A stretch of 26,481 bases of DNA, taken from assembly GCA_018303045.1 (NCBI GenBank), contig JAGVYX010000011.1, positions 1-26,481 on the forward strand, read 5' to 3'. The notes beneath the pieces are model-generated. The model was not told where the DNA came from. It did no database searches and was given only the letters and a program-made list of their open reading frames with translations. Source of the DNA: Candidatus Woesearchaeota archaeon (GTDB taxonomy: Archaea; Nanobdellota; Nanobdellia; Woesearchaeales; GW2011-AR9). The position numbers and the translations under genes were made by a program. Numbering within the stretch: the first letter of the stretch is position 1; each line of letters opens with the position of its first letter. Positions 21,201-26,481 of the stretch are shown here, one piece after another.

Positions 21201-23644
21201 TTTACCAAGCGGTAAACATCCAAGCTGGCGCCCCAGTTCCCACTATTGTTAGTCGGCGTAACATTAAAATCGTTCCCGGAAGCATTGTCAAACCTGAACA
21301 CTACGGCAAATAAGCTTAAGTTGGTATCTCTTACCGTAACATTAAAATTAGTTGTTCTCCGCAGCAAGGAATTGTTTGAAGGAGCATCAATGGTAACTCT
21401 GGGTGGGGTGTTGTCTAAGATAAATGAGATTTGCTCAGTCATGTTAATATTATTAACTGTATCATTGGCAAATATTGTAACCAAATGCGGTCCTTCAGCT
21501 AAACTGCTGACATTATACAAAACCTGCCATGTCCCGGAGAAATTGACTGCTGTAGTGTTGAAAGGCGTGCCGCTGAAATTGTTGAAGCTGAATCTTACCG
21601 TGTCTATATTTGCTTCATTGATCGTCGCATTAAACGAAACATTGTAACTTAAGGAAGTATAATTTCTTTGAGTTAAAGTTACCCAAGTAACGGCTGGTAG
21701 GGTAGTGTCTCCGCCACCGCCGGAACTAAAACTGACATTGCCTTCATATTTTTTAATCAGCCAGTCCTGAGAACTAGTCGGAGAAATCATTCCGGTAGCT
21801 ACGCCGACAATTGTAACATTAGCCCGCGAGTCAATAGCAATGCCCAAAGCCTGATCAATTCCAGCTCCGGAACCATCCACCGTTTTATTCCAAGCTGTTA
21901 GATTTTCTGTCCCGGTTCGATTAAACACCCGGATCCACCAGTCCTGGGAAGTAGAAGTAGCATAACCAGCTAAATAAATAGTATCTTGTGAATCAATAGC
22001 TAAAGTATTGATGGCATCATCACTGCGATTATAGTCAAAAGTTTTATTCCACTGCGAGGTGTCCTCGGAACCGTTTATTCCGAAATATTTTTTCACCCAC
22101 CAGTCCGAGTCGCTATCCGCAGCTACAAGATTATTTCCATAACCAGCTACATAGACATTGTTTTGCGAGTCAACAGCCACGCCCAGCGGGCTGCCGCCAG
22201 TTCCATCTACCGTAAAGTTCCAACCGGCAACGCCGCCGTCGGTAACATTTTCGTAACCGGAACGGTTAAAGCGCTTAATCCACCAGTTGCCTACTCCGTT
22301 ATAATCGCCTACAACATAAATTAAGTCGCTTGAATCAATAACTACAGCCTGAGCCCGATCATTTCCCCTTGGACTTACCGCATCCGGGCTGCTATAAGTC
22401 TTATTCCATTGTGAGGTGTCTTCAGAACTATTTATGCCGTAAAATTTTTTTATCCACCAGTCACCGCCGCTATCCACAGTAAAGAGTTGTACAGCAACGC
22501 CAACAACATACACATTATTCTGCGAATCTATAGCTACTCCCCTGGCATCAGCATTTTGGTTAGTGGCGCCATCAAACGTTAAATTCCAGCCGGCAACCCC
22601 GCCTTCGGTAACATTTTCATAGCCAGAACGATTAAACCGTTTAATTAGCCAGTCATTATTACTGGCAGCGGCTATAATATTACGACCATACCCCGTAATA
22701 TAAATCAGATCATTGGAATCAATAGCAATAGCTGCTGCATTATCCGGACCAGTGCTGGAAGAAGCAAAAGTCTTGTTCCACTGCGAGGTGTCCTCGGAAC
22801 CATTTTGGCCATAAAACTTTTTCATCCACCAGTCAAAGCTGCTATCGCTTCTAACCAAATTAGTGCCTAGACCAACTACGTAAATATTATCCTGAGAATC
22901 AAAAGCCGTAGCATAGGCGCGGTCATTGCCATCGTTAGCATTAAAGGTCTTATTCCATCTTACTACATCCTCATCGCCAAAATTGAAGAGTTCAATGTCT
23001 GTAATATTAACATATTTTGGGCCATAAATTGTTTGATTAGTATTATTAAAAGTTATATTTCTAGGCAGCTGAAGGTTTGGCAAAGTATGGTTAGTCTGAT
23101 TTAGATGCGGAACTGTTTTATTGGTATTGTTCACTGCCAACTGCGGAAAGTCTGGAGTTGCATTAATCACAATTCTCGGCAAATCTTCTGTCGGAGGAGC
23201 TGTTTCATTAGCTTCATTTGTTTGATTATCTGCCGGCTCAGGAGGAACAACAATAGTATAATTAGAATCCAGAACCGGCGATTGATTTAGATTATTATCT
23301 GGATTATTGGTTTCATTAACAATAGGAAGAACTATGATTGTATCATTTAATGGAAGGGGATTATTACTCGTTTCATTGGTAATGGGAAGAATTATTACAG
23401 GATCATTTTCTAGATCAGGCCCCAAAACATTTCCGCCAGAAATGGGATCTATAATAATTTCCAGACTGTTAGTTGATTTTGTAAGATTATTTTCAACCTC
23501 CAGCCCTATGGCTGCCCCGGTTAAAGCATTATCAACATTATAAGAATCGCCTGCATAAGAAAAATAAAGCATGCCTGCTAATAACACCATCATCAAAGCT
23601 ATAGCTATAACTAAACCTACTACCCCTTTTTTCCGCGCGCGCAT
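18248..23644 (-). CDS. Giant exported protein with two seven-unit propellers and Ig-like pairs
   Basis: The protein has 1798 residues. A basic start and hydrophobic helix (residues 1-30) form a signal or anchor, then an Asn/Pro/Thr-rich stalk to about 220. Residues about 225-635 hold seven SBBP-like units, each WNKTF...A.DS..N.YVVG...DWWIKKF. Two Ig-like domains follow (about 650-845, with FAND and ISFILDNTPP-type joints), a second set of seven units (about 855-1246) and two more Ig-like domains (about 1250-1440). A proline-rich linker (about 1445-1480) leads to a C-terminal domain with an NGNA repeat (about 1692-1713) and no obvious terminal membrane helix. Dozens of N-X-S/T sequons indicate heavy N-glycosylation. 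It is most likely a cell-surface adhesin or contact protein; ligand unknown. Confidence 0.9.
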   Translation of the reverse strand: MRARKKGVVGLVIAIALMMVLLAGMLYFSYAGDSYNVDNALTGAAIGLEVENNLTKSTNSLEIIIDPISGGNVLGPDLENDPVIILPITNETSNNPLPLNDTIIVLPIVNETNNPDNNLNQSPVLDSNYTIVVPPEPADNQTNEANETAPPTEDLPRIVINATPDFPQLAVNNTNKTVPHLNQTNHTLPNLQLPRNITFNNTNQTIYGPKYVNITDIELFNFGDEDVVRWNKTFNANDGNDRAYATAFDSQDNIYVVGLGTNLVRSDSSFDWWMKKFYGQNGSEDTSQWNKTFASSSTGPDNAAAIAIDSNDLIYITGYGRNIIAAASNNDWLIKRFNRSGYENVTEGGVAGWNLTFDGATNQNADARGVAIDSQNNVYVVGVAVQLFTVDSGGDWWIKKFYGINSSEDTSQWNKTYSSPDAVSPRGNDRAQAVVIDSSDLIYVVGDYNGVGNWWIKRFNRSGYENVTDGGVAGWNFTVDGTGGSPLGVAVDSQNNVYVAGYGNNLVAADSDSDWWVKKYFGINGSEDTSQWNKTFDYNRSDDAINTLAIDSQDTIYLAGYATSTSQDWWIRVFNRTGTENLTAWNKTVDGSGAGIDQALGIAIDSRANVTIVGVATGMISPTSSQDWLIKKYEGNVSFSSGGGGDTTLPAVTWVTLTQRNYTSLSYNVSFNATINEANIDTVRFSFNNFSGTPFNTTAVNFSGTWQVLYNVSSLAEGPHLVTIFANDTVNNINMTEQISFILDNTPPRVTIDAPSNNSLLRRTTNFNVTVRDTNLSLFAVVFRFDNASGNDFNVTPTNNSGNWGASLDVYRLVNGLHRLTVSANDTNGNLNSTQFVEFRVDLDPDNAGFEDYTKWNKTIAVSNNDQAQTVARDSLDSIYVGGDLNNDWWLKKYYKNSSEEVTLWNKTYSSGMSAGTAPIQGIAVDSNNNIYVAGIITSGNNWWIKRFNSSGTENVTEGGVAGWNLTFGSGGGGIDQPHGMDIDSQNNVYVVGEGENIHDGDGVADWWIKKFYGLNGSEDTSQWNKTAEGAYVIKGQGGNDRAQAVVIDSNDLIYVVGSVDNTNSADWWIKRFNRSGYENVTAGGVTGWNLTFDMGGTDIAYDVAVDSNNDVYVIGSATSETDWWVKKFYGFNGSEDTSQWNKTFSGAAAQTETPRSLSIDSFDNIYVVGDASNIAVSGQTTSNDWLIKRYNRTGSENITHWNKTFDFASSADIALDVVTDSANNVTVVGYATDDSLNTKWWIKRFTSTDENPPIVTFTSPTNGSNSTLTSQTITATVFDLDIYTVVFAFDNATGADFNRTITNSSGTWTRQEKNLAEGFHTVTAHANDTTGNLDATKTVQFTIDFTPPMVSIDTPAAGTRFTSGNTVFNTTVLDANLTVYSVIFAFDNATGNDFNLSGNRNGNNWSLSLNVSYFVDGTHALTIHANDTLGNLNATENISFTIDTSVPSPSPPSGVGESPAPPPPPPPKPTVEAPPAETLPEEKPLDVVESLAPGPVATATVSLSNPTSRTVRLKPKLEEVIDVPLENEEQIKSILKEEEGLCGNDVDGNVEVLRLLQREKVQPIYKQKYSELFTESTDKLLDKRRQGLKVRTMSGMIFGDSFICANLLKSQLLDADEIILAPGEKMEKELKIKSLSVQPRRVKVVFTEAGQTFAEQELLVQNSLITGTAIDASLPGNFFDFYLIIADDNFAANGNANGNANGNANSNANGNEQYLLELTLNKKESVRGLKKWFSWLYDPAVLYSELYGPYVVNRNTVLFAQQMEYEPEQYHGDYVIKTKVYLKDKVIVEDEFEVTLD
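18512..18570 (-). repeat. 12-bp in-frame repeat encoding Asn-Gly-Asn-Ala
   Basis: About five tandem copies of a 12-bp unit (CCATTAGCATTA in plus reading, with a few substitutions at the 5' end) encode NANGNANGNAN in the C-terminal domain. The unit number is likely to vary by slippage without breaking the frame. Confidence 0.85.
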
Positions 23645-23681
23645 ATACTAAAAATGCTAAATAATCGTACTTTTTTAGCCA

Positions 23682-23735
23682 TTTTTATATATAGCTAGTG
23701 ATAACAATTGTACGAAAATATATCGCACTAGCTAT
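23682..23735 (-). promoter_or_regulatory. Promoter and inverted-repeat operator of the giant surface protein
   Basis: TATATATAAAAA on the minus strand (23682-23693) lies about 44 bases before the ATG, giving a leader of roughly 18 bases. Overlapping its upstream edge is a perfect 10-bp inverted repeat, ATAGCTAGTG (23691-23700) with CACTAGCTAT (23726-23735), spacer 25 bases. Position over the BRE/TATA region suggests a regulator site controlling this costly protein. Confidence 0.5.
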
Positions 23736-23784
23736 AACTTAAAAAATAGAATGAATTTAGCTATATAAAGATTTTGGGCTTCAT

Positions 23785-23932
23785 GGCTTCATCCAATAAA
23801 TCGCCACCGCCATTAAACGAACGATATAATGCTCACTTAAGCGCATGCGGAAGGGCATTCCTTATGGGAAGGCGCCGCAGATCAACCAATGTTGAGTGAG
23901 TCTGGCGTGGTGATTATTTGTTGGATGAAGCC
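23785..23932. mobile_element. 148-bp MITE-like element, GGCTTCATCCAA family, second copy
   Basis: GGCTTCATCCAATAAAT at the left is mirrored by ATTATTTGTTGGATGAAGCC at the right. The element is flanked by exact 9-bp direct repeats GGGCTTCAT (23776-23784 and 23933-23941). Its reverse complement aligns end to end with 12512-12662, sharing the GCGGCGCCTTCC core. No open frame is convincing. It separates the giant protein gene from the vapBC pair. Confidence 0.85.
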
Positions 23933-23963
23933 GGGCTTCATCAGACATTCTGTTATCCCGAAA

Positions 23964-24338
23964 CTACTTTATATCAACAAGACGCAAATCCTGAACTTCG
24001 CGGAAGTCTCGATCCAGGGTAAGAAGGGGAAGATTGTGGACAAGGCATGTTGCCGCAATGAGAATGTCGAGTTTGCCAATGAGGCGCCCCTTCCTTTCCA
24101 GCTTCTGCTCAACAAGAATACTTTTTCTGGCAACGTCAAGATCAATGGGCAGCACGTGCACGCTCTGCAAGAACGCATCAAAAGCACGGGCTTCATCTCC
24201 ACGAAGGCCTACTCCCACTTCATGAACGGTGATTGCGCTGATTGCCGCTGGTTCAGTAGCTAAACACTCATTGAGGCGTTCGGCTTGCTGACCGCCTTCC
24301 AGAAACGTGATGATGGCCGAAGAGTCTAGGACAATCAT
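23964..24338 (-). CDS. vapC: VapC-type PIN-domain toxin
   Basis: The 124-residue PIN-domain protein is probably an RNase that inhibits translation by cutting a defined RNA. The acidic metal-binding set is present: Asp5 in VLDSSA, Glu40 in TVHEVG, Asp91 in GKLDILIAA and Asp109 in TLDRDF. It overlaps the antitoxin gene by four bases (ATGA), the classic coupled arrangement. The pair is visibly richer in G+C than the rest of the window (runs such as GCGCCCGGTCCCCG), which points to acquisition. The protein is complete and has all acidic residues, so it is probably functional. Confidence 0.92.
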   Translation of the reverse strand: MIVLDSSAIITFLEGGQQAERLNECLATEPAAISAITVHEVGVGLRGDEARAFDAFLQSVHVLPIDLDVARKSILVEQKLERKGRLIGKLDILIAATCLVHNLPLLTLDRDFREVQDLRLVDIK

Positions 24339-24595
24339 TGCGCCCGGTCCCCGAAAAAGCGCTGCTGCCGTTCTGCAAATTCGCGCTCAAGCTCGGCCCG
24401 CCGTTTCTGGAGATTCGCTCTCAGCCGCCGCGTTATCTCAGGTTTGTCCTTCCAGATTCCACAGAACTTCGCCGCCGCGCCAATCTTCTCATGCGAGAGT
24501 CTCAAGATGACATCGCTGAAACTCTCATCTCCATACTTGATCGCCTTGAGCGCTTCATAGGCATCTTCGGTGATGCTAAGAGATTTGATAACCAT
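24335..24595 (-). CDS. vapB: VapB-type antitoxin
   Basis: The 86-residue antitoxin has an N-terminal ribbon-helix-helix-like DNA-binding segment (VIKSLSITEDAYEALKAIKYGDESFSDVILRLSHEK) and a charged C-terminal helix rich in Arg and Glu that should neutralise VapC. The start was chosen at 24595. A further upstream ATG at 24619 lies in the TATA box itself and cannot be translated from the predicted start site, whereas 24595 is about 27 bases from the box. The pair probably represses its own promoter through the RHH dimer. Confidence 0.87.
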   Translation of the reverse strand: MVIKSLSITEDAYEALKAIKYGDESFSDVILRLSHEKIGAAAKFCGIWKDKPEITRRLRANLQKRRAELEREFAERQQRFFGDRAQ

Positions 24596-24597
24596 AG

Positions 24598-24626
24598 GTA
24601 CACATATATGTACATGCATATTTATA
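24598..24626 (-). promoter_or_regulatory. vapBC promoter and operator
   Basis: TATAAATA on the minus strand (24619-24626) is centred about 27 bases before the vapB ATG. Between them is GTACA-N6-TGTAC (24598-24602 and 24609-24613), an inverted repeat placed where VapB binding would block transcription start. Confidence 0.6.
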
Positions 24627-24691
24627 CTTTTTGTTTTTCAATCACTTGCTTTGGTGGTTGCGCTTCATAAAACGAGCGTTATTGAAAAGTT

Positions 24692-24808
24692 CGAAATAGC
24701 CATCAATATGCGGGGCTCTTCGATTTAAATTATCTGGCAAAAAGGAAGTCCATGAAATGTGAAAAATATCATATTTCAGTACTGAAAATAAATCTCTGTT
24801 TATTTTCA
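24692..24808. mobile_element. Dispersed repeat, copy B (inverted relative to 11039-11182)
   Basis: Positions 24729-24793 match the reverse complement of 11080-11144 at about 60 of 65 bases, and weaker similarity extends on both sides. The terminal inverted repeats of copy A are not recognisable, so this is a partial or older copy. The stretch 24627-24927 holds nothing else I can support. Confidence 0.65.
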
Positions 24809-24927
24809 TGTTCCAGTGGGAATTTTTGTCTTCGTCATCATTTAACGCCGCCGAGCCGATGGCTATCGAGCCTAGGGCGAGGAACTTTTAAATAACGCCA
24901 TAAAACAAAAACAATTATATCTTTAAA

Positions 24928-25188
24928 TTGTCCCCGACAGCAGGAGGGGACAGGGGTAAGAATAATTCTATTTTATATCATGCTAAAACCAGCGCGGAAG
25001 CCCTTGCTCTGTTAAAATCCTCAGAAAAAAGGTTGTCCAGCCATGAAGCCGAACAACGGCTATATACTTACGGATTAAATGAATTAAAAAAAACTAAAAC
25101 TGCATCTCGAGTTAAAATCATTTTAAGCCAGTTTACCAGCCCGCTGATCTGGATGCTGTTAATTGCCATCATTATATTCAACATATAA
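24928..25188 (+). pseudogene. N-terminal remnant of a cation P-type ATPase
   Basis: About 70 residues (YHAKTSAEALALLKSSEKRLSSHEAEQRL, then YGLNELKK, and SQFTSPLIWMLLIAIIIF) match the cytoplasmic N-domain and start of the first membrane helix of Ca2+/Mg2+-type P-type ATPases. The frame then stops at 25186-25188. The other roughly 800 residues, including the phosphorylation motif DKTGT, are absent. A good start codon is also lacking, since the frame opens with TTG in unrelated sequence. It is a truncated, non-functional piece, in keeping with decay in this part of the window. Confidence 0.8.
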
Positions 25189-25228
25189 CCTAGAATTATA
25201 AGTCTGATTGCCGATTAACAATTAAGCA

Positions 25229-25788
25229 ATGATTAGCGCTGAATACAGAAATAATCTTGATCCAGCTCATCCCCAAATTAAAAAATATTTATCACAGCTG
25301 GAAAAAATTCCCGGCCATCTGCAGGAAATTATTGCCAGAGAAGCTGAGATAGTCTTCTTTAATGGAAAAATTACCGACAACCGAGAGCTGCAATTCCTCC
25401 GGGGAATTAAGCCTGAGCGATGGAATGAAGGCACTTGGGATAAAGCCCCAGGCTGTTATCTTCTTCCGCATCCCTCTTCCCGGCGCAGTTGATTTTTGCA
25501 GGCATAGAAAATGGCGATGGCCTGCATTCAGAAGTTTTCCTGCATGAATTCGGCCATGGTTACGACGACATTATTGGCAGGCATTTTTTTGCCAGCTACC
25601 TTTCCGAAACAAAAATAGTCCAGGCTGCCGCAAAAATAGAATCTTTCAGAGACAAATATTATCATGATCCCCAGGAATATGTAGCTAACTCCGTGGAAAT
25701 GTTTTATAAAAGCAGCCAATCACGAAGCCGATTAAAAAAATACCCGGCCATCTTTGAACTGTTAACTGAACTGCATCACTGGAGTTAG
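25229..25788 (+). pseudogene. Frameshifted ATLF-like zinc metallopeptidase
   Basis: Two adjoining frames together make one protein of about 185 residues. The first (25229-25492) has KITDNRELQFLRGIKPERW and TWDKAPGCYLL, typical of the start of an anthrax-lethal-factor-like (ATLF) domain. The second (from about 25460 to 25788) has FLHEFGHGYDDIIG with the HExxH zinc motif, and YYHDPQEYVANSVEMFY, where the downstream Glu is the likely third ligand. The reading frame changes by two positions between about 25450 and 25492. It has no signal peptide. This is either a pseudogene, a sequencing indel or programmed slippage. TATA-like ATTATAAG lies about 31 bases before the ATG. Confidence 0.7.
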
Positions 25789-25796
25789 ACAAAATC

Positions 25797-26481
25797 TTAA
25801 TCACTTAATTTCTCCAAGATTTGCTTTTTTTTCTTCTCCGTCAAATGCAAATAATTTTCATTTGAAACTACAGGCTTGCCTATCTCCTGTTCAAGTTCTT
25901 TTCTAGTATTGTCAGCTATCTGGCCACCCCTTTTCGCAGATTGCCTTAACTCTCCAAAACCTTTAGAATCCTTTGCAACAGTAATATCATTTGTTGCTTT
26001 CTCTCCTACAATTGTTAAAATCAATTCCCAATCAGTCATGTGATCTCGAAGATTTTGATTCGGTTTCTTCAACCCTTTGAATTGCTTATATTCACTCACA
26101 GTTTTACCAAATGTTGCCTTTGAGATTTCGTTAGTCAGAATGGCAAAAGATTTCTCTTCTTGAACACCCCGAGATTTCCATTCATCTGTCAAATCTTGTC
26201 TAATCGCGATACCTCTTAACCTTTTGTCAATCCAGTCTTTGGGGTAACCTTTGAGTTCGTAATACTCTTTCACCCTATCTTGAGCAAGTTCTGGGTTTTC
26301 AATCTCTTCAATTCTTTCTTTTCCAATCTCAGCTAACCACATCTTGAACGGTTCTGCTTTCTTTGATGGGATGGACTGAACTAGTCTAAAAGCATTTTTG
26401 AGATTAACACAATCTGTATATCGTAACTTTCCATCTTCCGCAGGCAGTTTCAACTGTACCCAAATTGGGGACAGTTCAAGT
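25797..26481 (-). CDS. Phage-type antirepressor (BRO-N family), N-terminus outside window
   Basis: The C-terminal ~228 residues are present. The frame stays open to the window edge, so the TTG at 26453 is not the true start. KLPAEDGKLRYTDC, FRLVQSIPSKKAEPFKMWLAEIGKERIEE and NPELAQDRVKEYYELKGYPKDWI form the end of the Bro-N domain. A conserved C-terminal region follows with RQDLTDEWKSRGV, EYKQFKGLKKPNQNLRDHMTDWEL and ADNTRKELEQEIGKPVVS. Family members regulate phage lytic genes or respond to DNA damage; here the gene is a sign of a viral or mobile segment at this end. It converges on the frameshifted protease. Confidence 0.85.
   Translation of the reverse strand, partial: LELSPIWVQLKLPAEDGKLRYTDCVNLKNAFRLVQSIPSKKAEPFKMWLAEIGKERIEEIENPELAQDRVKEYYELKGYPKDWIDKRLRGIAIRQDLTDEWKSRGVQEEKSFAILTNEISKATFGKTVSEYKQFKGLKKPNQNLRDHMTDWELILTIVGEKATNDITVAKDSKGFGELRQSAKRGGQIADNTRKELEQEIGKPVVSNENYLHLTEKKKKQILEKLSD

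Noticed and set aside
23889..24263. 124-codon plus-strand frame starting inside the MITE
   Set aside because: Antisense to vapC, which has intact catalytic residues and codon-level support.
24338..24670. 110-codon plus-strand frame
   Set aside because: Antisense to vapB and its promoter; no independent support.
26453..26481. Hairpin AACTGT/ACAGTT around CCCAAATTGGGG as a terminator or promoter element
   Set aside because: The antirepressor frame stays open through it and the encoded residues fit the family, so it is coding sequence.

Overview
This window looks like a piece of a DPANN-type archaeal chromosome (Woesearchaeota/Pacearchaeota-like; this placement is inference). The archaeal assignment rests on a GatE subunit of the archaeal Glu-tRNA(Gln) amidotransferase, a short 220-residue archaeal triosephosphate isomerase and an archaeal ribosomal protein L11. 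Many genes also have an A/T-rich TATA-like box centred about 25-29 bases before the ATG with no Shine-Dalgarno, as expected for archaeal leaderless transcripts. A few genes (a TraB-like gene at 15754 and a zinc-ribbon gene ending at 16986) instead carry a clear Shine-Dalgarno.

Layout. 1-7500, mostly minus strand: tpiA with a duplicated promoter; a group of exported or membrane proteins (lipoprotein, DUF1461-like membrane protein, small anchored protein, SLT-type lytic transglycosylase); a metallophosphoesterase; and a U32-family protein carrying a fourfold 16-residue repeat. 7700-10750: a second, exported lysozyme-like protein (+), gatE and a small HELME protein (both minus). 10750-11265: non-coding, with two palindromic elements. 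11266-16548, plus strand: two unknown proteins, a coupled PIG-L deacetylase/GT4 glycosyltransferase pair, a small zinc-binding protein, L11 with an unusual C-terminal extension, and a TraB-like protein. 16555-17805: two small genes separated by a repeat-rich AT stretch. 18248-23644, minus: a 1798-residue surface protein that reads as two seven-bladed propellers with Ig-like pairs and a proline-rich linker. 23645-26481: an accessory zone with a mobile palindromic element, a G+C-rich vapBC pair, a P-type ATPase fragment, a frameshifted zinc protease and part of a phage-type antirepressor.

The housekeeping genes do not form one pathway. Two themes cut across the window. First, much of the coding capacity faces the outside of the cell: the giant adhesin-like protein, two wall-lytic-enzyme homologues, a lipoprotein, membrane proteins and a glycolipid-type enzyme pair. 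Second, the intergenic spaces are full of 90-165 bp palindromic elements. At least three sequence families recur: one with terminal GGCTTCATCCAA and apparent 9-bp target duplications, one with TAGAGAACTTTGAA ends flanked by TA, and one 144-bp element with a second, inverted partial copy 13.6 kb away. Exact or near-exact short tandem duplications (11, 12, 13, 48 and 74 bp) occur repeatedly, both in coding sequence and in promoters.

No rRNA, recognisable tRNA, CRISPR array or complete transposase gene was seen.
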